Assembly: GCF_001297775.1 (NCBI RefSeq)
Contig: NZ_LIFX01000006.1
Span: forward strand, 124,001-188,000
Direction: 5' to 3'
Source: Trabulsiella odontotermitis
GTDB taxonomy: Bacteria > Pseudomonadota > Gammaproteobacteria > Enterobacterales > Enterobacteriaceae
DNA length: 64,000 bases
Both the position numbers and the translations under genes were made by a program. Shown here in pieces: positions 1 through 9,357 of this stretch (position 1 is the first letter of the stretch; each line of letters starts with the position of its first letter). A model generated the notes under the pieces. That model saw only the letters and a list, made by a program, of their open reading frames with translations, did not search any database and was not told the DNA's origin.

Positions 1-242
1 CGCCCGGCCGGGCGCGTCACCAGTATTCCCGCGCCAACGCCGAGCACCACCGCGACCAGGCTCGACACGCCCACCAGCCAGAGATGCGCCAGCGTCAGCA
101 TCAAAAAACTCTCCTGCTGATAGAGCGGACGAGGCAACTGCGGGAACAGCGCACGGAACAACGGACCACTGTGCGGCAACAGCCACAGCAGCGCGATAAA
201 CAGCGCAATCAGCCACAGAAGCGGGTCACGAAACCGTCGCAC
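1..242 (-). CDS. yehW: YehW, osmoprotectant-type ABC importer permease (partial)
   Basis: This is the N-terminal 80 codons of one of the two permeases of the YehZYXW (OsmF) importer; the rest lies beyond base 1. I start it at the GTG at 242-240. That start gives an N terminus like K-12 YehW, with a first hydrophobic helix ([16 protein letters not shown]) and then the family sequence [14 protein letters not shown]. The start lies inside the end of yehX, with a 17-nt overlap, so the two are probably translationally coupled. It is the last gene of the yehZYXW operon reading leftwards. The assignment is firm from sequence and order; the exact start is less certain. Confidence 0.85.
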   Translation of the reverse strand, partial: MRRFRDPLLWLIALFIALLWLLPHSGPLFRALFPQLPRPLYQQESFLMLTLAHLWLVGVSSLVAVVLGVGAGILVTRPAG

Positions 243-1173
243 CGTTTTCCTCCTCACGCAACAGATCGGCGAAATGCAACACGCCGCACGGCTCGCCCTG
301 CGCATTCACCACCGGCAGGCTGAGCCGCTGTTGTGCCACAAACGCCGACAGCGCCTCGCGCAGGCTCATCGCTTCCTGCAATGGTTCGCCCTGAGCGTGT
401 TCATCACGGCGCAGGTAATGCCCCACTTCGCGCAGCGACAGCAGCCGTATGCCCAGCTCACTGTTGCCGAAAAAGGTGCGAACAAACTCGTTACGCGGAT
501 GGCTTAACATCTCCAGCGGCGTGCCCTGCTGGATCACTTCGCCGCCATCCATTAACACCAGATGATCGGCAAGGCGCAGCGCCTCGTCGATGTCATGCGT
601 AACCAGCACAATCGTTCGCCCGAGCAGACGATGAATGCGGCTCATCTCCTGCTGGAGCGCGGTGCGGGTCACCGGGTCGAGCGCGCCGAAGGGTTCATCC
701 ATCAACAGCACTTCCGGGTTCGCCGCCAGCGCCCGTGCCACGCCAACGCGCTGCTGCTGCCCGCCCGACAACTGATGCGGGTAACGTTCGCGCAATGCAG
801 GCTCCAGACCGAGCAGCGCCATCAATTCCTCAATGCGCTGGTCGATTTTACCGCGCGACCATTTCTGCAGTTGCGGCACGGTGGCGATGTTCTGCGCCAC
901 CGTCCAGTGGGGGAAAAGCCCAATCGACTGGATGGCGTAGCCCATCCGCCGACGCATTTCGAGCACGGGCTGCTGACGAATTTCTTCCCCGGCAAAACGG
1001 ATGATGCCGCTGTCGTGCTCCACCAGCCGGTTAATCATCTTCAGGGTGGTCGATTTCCCGGAGCCGGAGGTACCAACCAGCACTGAAAACGCCCCTTCAC
1101 GCAGGTTCAGGGAGAGATCTTTTACCGCCTCCAGGCCAGAGAAGCTTTTGCTCACATGCTCAAATTCAATCAT
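226..1173 (-). CDS. yehX: YehX, ATP-binding subunit of the YehZYXW (OsmF) importer
   Basis: This ABC ATPase is the energising subunit of the YehZYXW importer, a ProU/OpuC-like quaternary-amine system that has low betaine affinity in E. coli. The Walker A motif is GTSGSGKST near residue 35. Further on come the Q-loop, the signature [15 protein letters not shown], and the Walker B plus D-loop [13 protein letters not shown]. The C-terminal third (after about residue 240) is the CBS-like extension usual for OpuA/ProV-type ATPases. Its length of 315 aa is close to the family's usual 308. It overlaps yehY by 8 nt and yehW by 17 nt, which fits one translationally coupled operon. Confidence 0.95.
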   Translation of the reverse strand: MIEFEHVSKSFSGLEAVKDLSLNLREGAFSVLVGTSGSGKSTTLKMINRLVEHDSGIIRFAGEEIRQQPVLEMRRRMGYAIQSIGLFPHWTVAQNIATVPQLQKWSRGKIDQRIEELMALLGLEPALRERYPHQLSGGQQQRVGVARALAANPEVLLMDEPFGALDPVTRTALQQEMSRIHRLLGRTIVLVTHDIDEALRLADHLVLMDGGEVIQQGTPLEMLSHPRNEFVRTFFGNSELGIRLLSLREVGHYLRRDEHAQGEPLQEAMSLREALSAFVAQQRLSLPVVNAQGEPCGVLHFADLLREEENGATVS

Positions 1174-2323
1174 TTCGCTCCCCTTTCAGCAGGGCTATCC
1201 ACAGGCCAAACAGCGCATCCAGCACCACCGCCAGCACAATTGTTGGGATCACGCCCAACAGGACCAGATCCAGCGCGCTGCTCAGTAGCCCCTGGAATAC
1301 CAGCGCCCCAAACCCGCCTGCGCCGATGAGCGCGGCGATCACCGCCATGCCCACCGTTTGCACCACCACCACCCGCAGGCTGCGCAGCAGCACCGGCAAC
1401 GCCAGCGGTAGCTGAACCTGCCAGAAACGCTGGCGAGGGCTCATCCCCATGGCCACCGCGCTTTCGAGAATATCCGGCGGCACCTGACGCATGCCCGCCA
1501 CCACCCCGCGCACCAGCGGCAGTAACGCATAGAGCACCAGTGCAATCAACGCGGGCGCCAGCCCGGTACCGGCAATACCGAGGCTCGCCAGCGCCGGAAA
1601 CTGCTGTACCAGCCCGGCCAGCGGCGCAATCAGCAAACCAAACAGCGCGACGGAGGGAATAGTCTGAATAATGTTCAGGGTGGTAAAAACGGAGGTCTGA
1701 CGCGAATCGTGGCGGTAACACCACAGGCCGAGTGGAATGCCGATCACCAGCCCCGGCAGCAGCGTACCGAACAGCAACGTCAGGTGCTGCACCAACGCAT
1801 CATTAAAGACTTCCTGCCGGTTACTGTATTCCTTCAGCAGCGAGAGATCGTCCAGCTTCCCCAGCCACAGCAGCACGCAGGGGATGATCCAGATCTGCGC
1901 ATTAAGCAACCAGCGCCAGACGGAACGGCGGGACAACCGCTTCGCGGTATCGCTGCAAATCAGCAATGACAGCGCCAGCCATAGCCATAATCCGCTACCC
2001 GGTGAGGTTCTCGCCAGCGGGCTTTCGCTGGTGACCAGCAGCGTTGCCGCGTGTCCGGCAGACCAGAACAGTGTGATGAACGCGAATTGGGCGAGGAAAA
2101 ATGTTGTCCACAGCGGGAACCTGCCGGGCAGCAGGCTGAGCACAATGAAAGCCGCAGGCAGCGCCAGCAGCCAGTAAGAAGAGAAAGCGCTAATCTGCCA
2201 GAGTTGCCGCCCCTCGCCCGACATCAGCCGGTTGGGCGCATAGTTGATAAACGGGAGCATTGCGGCTGCCAGTGCAATCAGCACCAGCAGCAGCACGACC
2301 CGGTTATGACATTGAATCGACAC
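1166..2323 (-). CDS. yehY: YehY, large permease of the YehZYXW importer
   Basis: This 385-aa inner-membrane protein has about nine hydrophobic segments. The BinPdt permease domain sits in the C-terminal half, with the EAA-loop region [20 protein letters not shown] that docks on the ATPase. The N-terminal extra helices, absent from YehW, are usual for YehY. It pairs with YehW as the two transmembrane subunits. It starts 7 nt after the osmF stop and overlaps yehX by 8 nt. There is no sign of damage. Confidence 0.95.
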   Translation of the reverse strand: MSIQCHNRVVLLLVLIALAAAMLPFINYAPNRLMSGEGRQLWQISAFSSYWLLALPAAFIVLSLLPGRFPLWTTFFLAQFAFITLFWSAGHAATLLVTSESPLARTSPGSGLWLWLALSLLICSDTAKRLSRRSVWRWLLNAQIWIIPCVLLWLGKLDDLSLLKEYSNRQEVFNDALVQHLTLLFGTLLPGLVIGIPLGLWCYRHDSRQTSVFTTLNIIQTIPSVALFGLLIAPLAGLVQQFPALASLGIAGTGLAPALIALVLYALLPLVRGVVAGMRQVPPDILESAVAMGMSPRQRFWQVQLPLALPVLLRSLRVVVVQTVGMAVIAALIGAGGFGALVFQGLLSSALDLVLLGVIPTIVLAVVLDALFGLWIALLKGERND

Positions 2324-2330
2324 GGTTGTA

Positions 2331-3248
2331 TTACTTCACCAGCCCTTTTTGTTTCAGGTAGTCAGCGGCCACTTTTTTAGCATCCAGCCCTTCCACGGCG
2401 ATGCTGGCGTTCAGTTGCTGCAGCGTTTTCTCATCGAGACTTTCGAAGACAGGTTTCAGCCATTCGCCAATCTGCGGATACGCTTTCAGCACCGCCTCAC
2501 GAACCACCGGCGTGGGAGCGTAAATCGGCTGCACACCTTTCGGATCGCTCAGGGTTTGTAATCCCAGCGCGGCCACCGGGCCGTCGGTACCATAGGCCAT
2601 CGCGGCGTTCACGCCAGAGATCTTCTGCGCCGCCGCTTTGATGGTTACCGCGGTATCGCCCCCGGCCAGCGACAACAGTTGTTCCTGGTTCAGTTTGAAC
2701 CCGTAGGCTTTCTCAAATGCGGGTAACGCATCTGTTCGTTCGATAAATTCAGCCGATGCCGCCAGCTTAAATGTACCGCCCTCTTTAAGATAGCGACTGA
2801 GATCCGCAAGCGATGTGAGTTTGTTTTCCTTCGCCAGTTCCTGACGAACAGCGATCGTCCAGGTGTTGTTGGCAGGTGCAGGCGTCAGCCAGACCAGCTT
2901 GTTCTGCTCAGCGTCCAGCTTTTTGACTTTTTCATAGCCCTGCTGAGCATTTTTCCAGGCCGGATCGTTCTCTTCTTTGAAGAAAAACGCGCCATTGCCG
3001 GTATATTCCGGGTAGATATCCAGCGCCCCCGAGGTGATAGCACCCCGCACGACAGGCGTTGTACCGAGTTGAACTTTATTGACCGTTTTGACGCCGTGGC
3101 TTTCCAGCACCTGCAAAATGATATTGCCAAGCAGCGCCCCTTCGGTATCAATTTTCGATCCGACTTTGACCGGCTCCGCGGCCTGGAGCGGCAGACTGAA
3201 TGCCGCCACGAGCGCCATCGTCGCCGCCCACCCCTTTGTCATTGTCAT
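2331..3248 (-). CDS. osmF: OsmF (YehZ), periplasmic binding protein of the importer
   Basis: This is the substrate-binding protein of the ABC importer, of the glycine betaine/OpuAC fold. I start it at the ATG at 3248-3246 because GAGGAAAATCGC lies directly in front and the resulting 305 aa equals the K-12 length. An in-frame ATG 11 codons upstream (3281) lacks such a site. A signal peptide (about residues 1-23, cleaved after LPLQAA) precedes the mature [15 protein letters not shown]. It is the first gene of osmF-yehYXW. In E. coli this operon is induced by osmotic stress and stationary phase through RpoS. I did not identify its promoter here. Confidence 0.95.
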   Translation of the reverse strand: MTMTKGWAATMALVAAFSLPLQAAEPVKVGSKIDTEGALLGNIILQVLESHGVKTVNKVQLGTTPVVRGAITSGALDIYPEYTGNGAFFFKEENDPAWKNAQQGYEKVKKLDAEQNKLVWLTPAPANNTWTIAVRQELAKENKLTSLADLSRYLKEGGTFKLAASAEFIERTDALPAFEKAYGFKLNQEQLLSLAGGDTAVTIKAAAQKISGVNAAMAYGTDGPVAALGLQTLSDPKGVQPIYAPTPVVREAVLKAYPQIGEWLKPVFESLDEKTLQQLNASIAVEGLDAKKVAADYLKQKGLVK

Positions 3249-3360
3249 GCGATTTTCCTCGTGATTTACGCTCTTTTTCATAGCCTTGAATGAAAAGCGT
3301 AGACGAAAACGGTTCGTTTAACCGGAGAATGCGTGATTATCTGAGTGAGTACAACCCTTT

Positions 3361-4044
3361 TTACCAGTTCCCGTATGGATAGGTTTTACCCTTAATAAAT
3401 TCCGGGGTATCACCGAAATAGACATATCCGTTGGGGTGCTCTGTGATGCCCTGGCAAAACTTCATCTCTTTACCGCTACGGGTGACCATCTGGGCAGGTG
3501 TTACCGGGATATTGGAGTAACGACCGACCTCTTCTAACCAGAGTCGCACTTTGCCCTCGGGAGCGAGTCCGATCAAAAGCGTGTCATACCAGACGACATC
3601 GCCGAAACGATCGCGATGATCAGCAGGAGTTTTCATCCGCTGCCAGGTCTCCGGCGAAAAGAGAATACTGGTTTCATAGCTTCGCTTATCGATCACCGAA
3701 TCCCAGCAGAACAGCATATACTGTGGTGGCTTTTTCACTTTATTAAACTGGGGATACCGCCCCACATTTAGCGCCCAGGTTCCCACGCTGGAAGGATTTT
3801 CCTGAGTAGAATCCAGCGTACCAAAGCGATATAAATAACCATCTGTATCAAGTACCTGAGCATAAACAGTGATAGCAGGTAGTGCATAAGGAGTAAAAAA
3901 TGCAAAACCCCATTCACCGTAGGGCAACGTCCTGTCTCCCTCCGCCGCCTGACGTGACTGCAGGGGGTGTGAAGCGGGATAGTGACAACCCGCTACAAGC
4001 GCCAGCATCAGAAGGGCAAGCGTTATTGTGTTTTTTATCTGCAT
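3361..4044 (-). CDS. DUF2931-family lipoprotein, second copy (putative T6SS immunity protein)
   Basis: This 227-aa protein has a lipoprotein signal ending in the lipobox LVAGC, so it should be an envelope lipoprotein. The rest resembles the DUF2931 family, whose members often sit beside type VI lipase effectors. It is nearly a duplicate of the gene just upstream: the middle of the two genes is identical by eye over 367 bp (3566-3932 against 4249-4615), while the signal peptides and the last 50 residues differ. Its ATG overlaps the upstream TAA (TAATG), so it is cotranslated with the Hcp-lipase and the first copy. The inferred role is periplasmic neutralisation of the lipase. The family fit is from memory of family features and the function is an inference. 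Confidence 0.75.
   Translation of the reverse strand: MQIKNTITLALLMLALVAGCHYPASHPLQSRQAAEGDRTLPYGEWGFAFFTPYALPAITVYAQVLDTDGYLYRFGTLDSTQENPSSVGTWALNVGRYPQFNKVKKPPQYMLFCWDSVIDKRSYETSILFSPETWQRMKTPADHRDRFGDVVWYDTLLIGLAPEGKVRLWLEEVGRYSNIPVTPAQMVTRSGKEMKFCQGITEHPNGYVYFGDTPEFIKGKTYPYGNW
3566..3932 (-). repeat. Direct repeat, copy A, inside the second DUF2931 gene
   Basis: These 367 bp match 4249-4615 base for base by eye, at a constant offset of 683 bp. Differences begin at both edges. To the right (the gene starts) the two genes differ in their signal peptides; to the left (the gene ends) substitutions are scattered. Confidence 0.9.
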
Positions 4045-4721
4045 TACCAGCTCCCGTACGGATAGGTTTTATCCTTAATAAATTCCGGGGTATCACCGAA
4101 ATAGTGATATCCATTCGGGTGCCGGGTAACGCCCTGGCAAAACTTCATCTCTTTGCCGCTGCGGGTGATCATCTGGGCGGGAGTCACCGGGATATTGGGG
4201 TGACGACCGACCTCTTCCAACCAGAGTCGCACTTTGCCTTCAGGAGCAAGTCCGATCAAAAGCGTGTCATACCAGACGACATCGCCGAAACGATCGCGAT
4301 GATCAGCAGGAGTTTTCATCCGCTGCCAGGTCTCCGGCGAAAAGAGAATACTGGTTTCATAGCTTCGCTTATCGATCACCGAATCCCAGCAGAACAGCAT
4401 ATACTGTGGTGGCTTTTTCACTTTATTAAACTGGGGATACCGCCCCACATTTAGCGCCCAGGTTCCCACGCTGGAAGGATTTTCCTGAGTAGAATCCAGC
4501 GTACCAAAGCGATATAAATAACCATCTGTATCAAGTACCTGAGCATAAACAGTGATAGCAGGTAGTGCATAAGGAGTAAAAAATGCAAAACCCCATTCAC
4601 CGTAGGGCAACGTCCAGTCGCCCTCCGCCGCCTGACGTGACTGCAGGGGTTGTGATGTGGGGCTGTGACAGCCAGTCATCACCGTAAAGAGTAAAAAAAT
4701 AGCGAACATTTTCTTTTTCAT
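4044..4721 (-). CDS. DUF2931-family lipoprotein, first copy (putative T6SS immunity protein)
   Basis: This 225-aa predicted lipoprotein has a signal MKKKMFAIFLLFTVMTGC with the acceptor Cys at 18; the lipobox VMTGC is slightly off consensus. It starts inside the stop of the Hcp-lipase gene (ATGA overlap) and ends overlapping the start of its duplicate, so all three genes form one coupled operon. Compared with the second copy, residues from TLPYGEW to LWLEEVGR are identical. The C-terminal part carries changes such as HPN/YSN, TRHP/TEHP and KDKT/KGKT. An outer-membrane or periplasmic immunity lipoprotein fits a lipase effector that acts in the periplasm. That role is inferred, not shown by the sequence. 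Confidence 0.78.
   Translation of the reverse strand: MKKKMFAIFLLFTVMTGCHSPTSQPLQSRQAAEGDWTLPYGEWGFAFFTPYALPAITVYAQVLDTDGYLYRFGTLDSTQENPSSVGTWALNVGRYPQFNKVKKPPQYMLFCWDSVIDKRSYETSILFSPETWQRMKTPADHRDRFGDVVWYDTLLIGLAPEGKVRLWLEEVGRHPNIPVTPAQMITRSGKEMKFCQGVTRHPNGYHYFGDTPEFIKDKTYPYGSW
4249..4615 (-). repeat. Direct repeat, copy B, inside the first DUF2931 gene
   Basis: This is the partner of 3566-3932, identical by eye over 367 bp. The sharp boundaries suggest recent duplication or gene conversion between the tandem genes. Confidence 0.9.
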
Positions 4722-6703
4722 GCTTTTTTTCCATCCATGTTATAGACAGTGCGGATCCAACCCTCATCCGGACGATTAACAAAACTCACGATTTCCGCTG
4801 GTGCCGCGCCGCCCTGAATATCGCCCTGTTTGTTGATTTCAATGGCATTCCAGTTAGCGGAACAGTGAATATAACGCGATGCCAGCACGTCCAGTTCCTC
4901 AGAGGTAAAGCCGGTAACGGCGTCATAACGACGGGCTTTTTCCCCTTGGGCGAGCGCTTTTTTCGCAAGAAGCTGTAACTCCGCAGGTAAAACCAGTGCA
5001 GGGTCGTCGGTATCTGCGTTATTGAATACCACCCCCGCGGCTTCAGCGGCGGCAATCATTACCCGTAGAGTGACCTTCGACCAGTCATTACGCACGATCC
5101 GCTGGCGGAGCGTCAGCGCAGCAAAACTGCGCTTTTGCATCTGTCCGTACCGATCAGTGGGCATTCGATCATCAGCCCAGACCTCCGGGATAATGGGATT
5201 ATTGCGGATGATCGGCGCAATCGCCGGAGATGCCTCCATCACCCGTAATTGCGCCATCGTCAATCGATACGCCCGGGTTTTCTCTCCTGGCTGGTTCCGC
5301 GGTACCGTTTCAGTCTGCGGCCGGGTCAGGAACAGCGCCTCTCTTTCTTGCGGCAAATAACCGCCGCCGATATCAGAGTGAACGCCGGGCAGCATCAATT
5401 CCGGCCAGCCCGGACGGACACTGTTTGAAGCAAAATTGAAGCGACACTCATGTCCGGCGGTGATCTGAAAAACTTTCTCCGCTACGCCGGGACGCAGCCG
5501 GATCCTGACCTCGCCGGTGTCCGCACTGTGCGGATTCATACCATTTAAAGGAGTACCGATGGCTGCGACCGTATCAAAGAGGCCGATAAAACGCGTCTTA
5601 CCCGCAGGCGCGCCGCTGTAAGTGATATCTCCCATCCCCTGCCGGATAGCGGCGATAATGGCGCGATCTTCTTCCTGTACGCGGTTGGCAAAATGCCGCG
5701 CGGCAGCGGCGCCACGACTAAAACCGAAAATGTCGAACTGTAGGGCGTTGATTTCGATATCTTCATGCAAACGTTCAAGTACCGCTCTGAGAGCGGATGG
5801 AATCTGTCGCACCGCATCATCTGTTTTCGCTATCACTCCGGTATCTGAAATCCCCAATCCCATCCCGATCTGGCTGTCCGCTTCCCCTGCACGGGTACCG
5901 ATCCCTTCGACATAAATTCGTCCCTGGACATTTTTGCTATTAGCAGGCATGTCGATTTTGTACAACTCATGCAACCAATGAATATTGGTGTAATAGCCTT
6001 TGTAGCTGGTAGCATCGCTGCCGGAGATCCCCAGTTGCATTTGTGCGTTACGTTCGAGAATGCTGACTGCATCGGGGTTATCGATATCAAAATGTTGTGC
6101 GGTACAGGCGGCCAGCATATTGCGGGTATTCACGGCATTATTGCCGGTGCCATCGAAGAATATCCCCAGCGTTAGCGTTAACTTTCTTTTAGCGGGTGGC
6201 GTTTCCTGTGGTGGTATTTCAGGTGGGTAGATCTCATTATAATTTTCCGGCGTGACCAGATAATCATATTCCGTACCGGCAGCGAGGTGTCGACAGTGAA
6301 TATAATCATAGCTGACCGTTATATATTCCTGATGAATATTATCAACCACAGCATGACATTGAATCTGTTGTATGGATGCGCCCCGCAAGTTAATCGCGTA
6401 ATACGCTTCCCATCTTCCTGCAGGACTCATACGGTAAAAGCTAAAATTGAGCGTTAACCGTTCATTATGATTGATTGCCTGCATCAATAATGGTGAGCTT
6501 TTATCGACAGGCTTACAAAAGGTTACCCCTTGTGGCACAAGCTGTTGCGGATTTCTTGTCAGGCTTTGCTTCAGGCTAAAAACAAAAATCTCATCGGGAT
6601 GGGATTGTTGATAATGGTTACCGACAGAATCAACGCTGCCACAGCCGGACGAAATAAGGCCCTGCTGCGCACCGCGCAGCGTCAAATAAATAATATCACT
6701 CAT
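4718..6703 (-). CDS. Hcp fused to a DUF2235/Tle1-type lipase (extended-toxin T6SS effector)
   Basis: This 661-aa protein has two parts. Residues 1 to about 150 are Hcp-like, beginning MSDIIYLTLRGAQQGLISS; Hcp forms the ring tube of type VI secretion systems. A proline-rich linker (PPEIPPQETPP, about 160-170) leads to a DUF2235 alpha/beta hydrolase domain. That domain has FFDGTGNN (182-189), the nucleophile elbow GFSRG (Ser329), LFDTV (Asp377) and GVHSDIGGGY (His442), the same set as Tle1 phospholipases. I start it at the ATG at 6703, which gives a normal Hcp N terminus; the frame also has a TTG at 6730. The likely activity is membrane-phospholipid hydrolysis in a rival cell after delivery as part of the Hcp tube. 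No other T6SS genes lie in the window, so it is an orphan here. Two coupled lipoprotein genes follow as probable immunity. Confidence 0.88.
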   Translation of the reverse strand: MSDIIYLTLRGAQQGLISSGCGSVDSVGNHYQQSHPDEIFVFSLKQSLTRNPQQLVPQGVTFCKPVDKSSPLLMQAINHNERLTLNFSFYRMSPAGRWEAYYAINLRGASIQQIQCHAVVDNIHQEYITVSYDYIHCRHLAAGTEYDYLVTPENYNEIYPPEIPPQETPPAKRKLTLTLGIFFDGTGNNAVNTRNMLAACTAQHFDIDNPDAVSILERNAQMQLGISGSDATSYKGYYTNIHWLHELYKIDMPANSKNVQGRIYVEGIGTRAGEADSQIGMGLGISDTGVIAKTDDAVRQIPSALRAVLERLHEDIEINALQFDIFGFSRGAAAARHFANRVQEEDRAIIAAIRQGMGDITYSGAPAGKTRFIGLFDTVAAIGTPLNGMNPHSADTGEVRIRLRPGVAEKVFQITAGHECRFNFASNSVRPGWPELMLPGVHSDIGGGYLPQEREALFLTRPQTETVPRNQPGEKTRAYRLTMAQLRVMEASPAIAPIIRNNPIIPEVWADDRMPTDRYGQMQKRSFAALTLRQRIVRNDWSKVTLRVMIAAAEAAGVVFNNADTDDPALVLPAELQLLAKKALAQGEKARRYDAVTGFTSEELDVLASRYIHCSANWNAIEINKQGDIQGGAAPAEIVSFVNRPDEGWIRTVYNMDGKKA

Positions 6704-6872
6704 TGAATTACATCCGTTTAATAACTTCAATCAATGTAATTAATGTCGAAGGCATTAATGTCAGCCATCGTTATAAACGGATGTTGAAAATTAATACAAT
6801 AAAAATGGAAAAGAACGCTCTTTTTGTTTATTGCCTGCCTGAAGATTATTTCCTCCAGGCAGGCAACTTATT
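6704..6872. other. AT-rich spacer before the Hcp-lipase gene
   Basis: This 169-bp gap between bglX and the Hcp-lipase gene is visibly richer in A and T than the flanking backbone and presumably holds the cassette promoter. I could not pick out a convincing -35/-10 pair or a terminator for the cassette. Confidence 0.4.
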
Positions 6873-9170
6873 TTATTTCAACGCAAATTCACCCTGTTTC
6901 ACCCGGGCGGAATCGACACCGATGAAGACATTGAATTTACCCGGTTCCGCGTCATATTTCATGCGCTGGTTCCAGAACTTCAGTGCATCCACGTCGATCG
7001 GGAAGCTGACGGTCCGGGTTTCGCCGGGTTTGAGGTTCACCTTCTCAAAACCACGCAGCTGTTTCACCGGCCGGCTCATTGAGGCGGTGACGTCCTGCAG
7101 GTACATCTGGATCACCGTCGCCCCTTCACGCTTGCCGGTGTTGGTCACCTCGACACTGGCAGTAACTTTGCCGTCTCGTTTCATCGTGGGCGCCGACATC
7201 TTCACGTCGGATACGGTGAAGGTGGTGTAGCTCAGGCCATAGCCGAACGGATAGAGCGGCCCGTTGGCTTCGTCAAAGTAGCGCGAGGTGTATTTGTTTG
7301 GTTTTTCCGGGTTATACGGACGACCAGTATTGAGATGGCTGTAATACACCGGGATCTGCCCGACGGAGCGCGGGAAAGACATGGGCAGTTTACCGGACGG
7401 GTTGTAATCGCCAAACAGCACATCGGCGATGGCGTTGCCGCCTTCAGTACCGGCAAACCAGGTTTCGAGAATCGCGTCGGCCTGTTGATCTTCTTTTACC
7501 AGCGCCAGCGGACGACCGTTCATCAGCACCAGCACCAGCGGTTTACCGGTGGTTTTCAGTGCCGCAATCAGGTCACGCTGGCTTTGCGGGATGGTGATGT
7601 CGGTGCGGCTGGAGGCTTCGTGCGCCATTCCCTGCGCTTCACCGACCACCGCCACAACCACGTCAGACTGCTTCGCCGCGGCAACGGCTTCGTCAATCAT
7701 CGCTTGCGGCGAGCGCGGGTCGACCACCACGGCCGGTTCATACTGGTTGAGGAAATCCACAATGCCTTTGTCGCTGGTGACGTTCGCCCCTTTGGCGTAA
7801 ATCACTTTCCCCTGCGTCCCCACCGCGTTTCTGATGCCGGTCAGCAGCGTGACGGACTGATCAGCCACCCCGGCGGCAGACCAGCTACCCATCATGTCGC
7901 GCTTGCTGTCGGCCAGTGGGCCAACCACCGCGACGGTAGCGGTTTTCTTCAGCGGCAGCGTATCAAGGCGGTTTTTCAGCAGTACCAGGCTTTCACGCGC
8001 CACTTCGCGCGCCTCTTTACGATGCAGACGACTTTCGGCGTTAGTGTCTTGTGGGTCAGAACCTTTCGGCCCCAGATGGCTGTAGGGATCGTTAAACAAC
8101 CCCATGTCGTATTTCACGTTCAGCACGTGACGGGTCGCGTCGTCCAGTTCCGCCATCGTGACTTTGCCCGACTTCACCAGCCCTGGCAGGTATTTACTGT
8201 AGTATTCGTCGCTCATGCTCATGTTAATGCCGGACTTGAGCGCCACGCGCACCGCGTCTTCCGGATCGGAGGCTGTGCCGTGTTTAATCAGCTCTTTGAT
8301 CGCGCCATGGTCGGAAATGGTGATCCCCTTGAAGCCCCATTCGTCGCGCAGCAGATCTTTCAGCAGCCAGGAATCTGACGACGCTGGCGTACCGTTCAGC
8401 GAGTTCAGAGCCACCATCACCCCGCCGCTGCCCGCGTCCAGCGCCGCTTTGTACGGCGGCATGTAATCGTTGAACAGGCGCTGAGGGCTCATGTCGACGG
8501 TGTTGTACTCTTTACCGCCTTCCACGGCGCCGTAAGCGGCGAAGTGTTTGACGCTGGTCATCACCGAGTAGCGATCCGCCGGACTTTTACCCTGCATCGA
8601 TTCCACCATGGTTTTCCCCATGATCGCCGTCAGGTAAGTATCTTCACCGAAGCCTTCTGAGACGCGGCCCCAACGCGGATCGCGGGAGACGTCGACCATC
8701 GGTGCCCAGGTCATGTTCAGGCCGTCGTCGGCCGCTTCATAGGCGGAGACGCGGCCCACAGTTTTCACCGCATCAAGGTTAAATGAAGAGGCGAGACCGA
8801 GGCTGTTCGGGAACACGGTGCGCTGACCGTGGATCACATCATAGGCAAAGAACAGAGGAATTTTCAGGCGGCTGAGCGCCATGACCTGATCCTGCATGGT
8901 GCGGATGTCCGGGCGAGTGACGGTATTGAAAATGGCGCCCACCTGCCCCGCTTTGATCATCTCCCGAATCGCTTCTTTCGGGTTATCCGGGCCTACGCTA
9001 ATCAGGCGCAACTGACCAATTTTTTCATCGACGGTCATTTTCTTGAGCAATTCCGTGACAAACGCATCCCGCGCTTCGGGCGTCAACGGGTGGTTACCGA
9101 ACAGGTCGTCAGCCAGAGCAGGTTGCAACGCCAGACTAACGGCAACGCCAACAGAACATAGCCATTTCAT
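6873..9170 (-). CDS. bglX: BglX, periplasmic beta-D-glucosidase (GH3)
   Basis: This glycoside hydrolase family 3 enzyme releases glucose from beta-glucosides in the periplasm. Its 765 aa equal the K-12 protein. A Sec signal peptide (MKWLCSVGVAVSLALQPALA) is followed by the GH3 N-terminal barrel with KHF and the nucleophile Asp287 in the motif ITISDHGA. The GH3 C-terminal domain and a fibronectin-type III-like domain (from about 670) complete it. It is a single gene, divergent from dld, and intact. Confidence 0.97.
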   Translation of the reverse strand: MKWLCSVGVAVSLALQPALADDLFGNHPLTPEARDAFVTELLKKMTVDEKIGQLRLISVGPDNPKEAIREMIKAGQVGAIFNTVTRPDIRTMQDQVMALSRLKIPLFFAYDVIHGQRTVFPNSLGLASSFNLDAVKTVGRVSAYEAADDGLNMTWAPMVDVSRDPRWGRVSEGFGEDTYLTAIMGKTMVESMQGKSPADRYSVMTSVKHFAAYGAVEGGKEYNTVDMSPQRLFNDYMPPYKAALDAGSGGVMVALNSLNGTPASSDSWLLKDLLRDEWGFKGITISDHGAIKELIKHGTASDPEDAVRVALKSGINMSMSDEYYSKYLPGLVKSGKVTMAELDDATRHVLNVKYDMGLFNDPYSHLGPKGSDPQDTNAESRLHRKEAREVARESLVLLKNRLDTLPLKKTATVAVVGPLADSKRDMMGSWSAAGVADQSVTLLTGIRNAVGTQGKVIYAKGANVTSDKGIVDFLNQYEPAVVVDPRSPQAMIDEAVAAAKQSDVVVAVVGEAQGMAHEASSRTDITIPQSQRDLIAALKTTGKPLVLVLMNGRPLALVKEDQQADAILETWFAGTEGGNAIADVLFGDYNPSGKLPMSFPRSVGQIPVYYSHLNTGRPYNPEKPNKYTSRYFDEANGPLYPFGYGLSYTTFTVSDVKMSAPTMKRDGKVTASVEVTNTGKREGATVIQMYLQDVTASMSRPVKQLRGFEKVNLKPGETRTVSFPIDVDALKFWNQRMKYDAEPGKFNVFIGVDSARVKQGEFALK

Positions 9171-9357
9171 TTATATTTTTACTCTCTATTTCGGGCCGGA
9201 TAACCCGGCGAAACCGCGGTTTGCCATAAGCCTAAACGGCTGATAAGAATAATGCTAAGGTTATTCTCTGATTTTTCTACCGCATTCGCGAATCAAATTG
9301 TCATACAAAGCGCTATGCTTAAGCGCGACAAATTAGCTCACCACAAGGAGTGGGAAG

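Noticed and set aside
6703-7230. 175-codon frame reading from the spacer into bglX antisense
   Set aside because: Most of it is opposite the bglX 3' end and no ribosome binding site or protein features are seen.
7335-8378. 347-codon open frame on the plus strand opposite bglX
   Set aside because: It is antisense to a full-length, well-matched GH3 gene, has no recognisable domain, and is explained by the GC-rich codon use of bglX.
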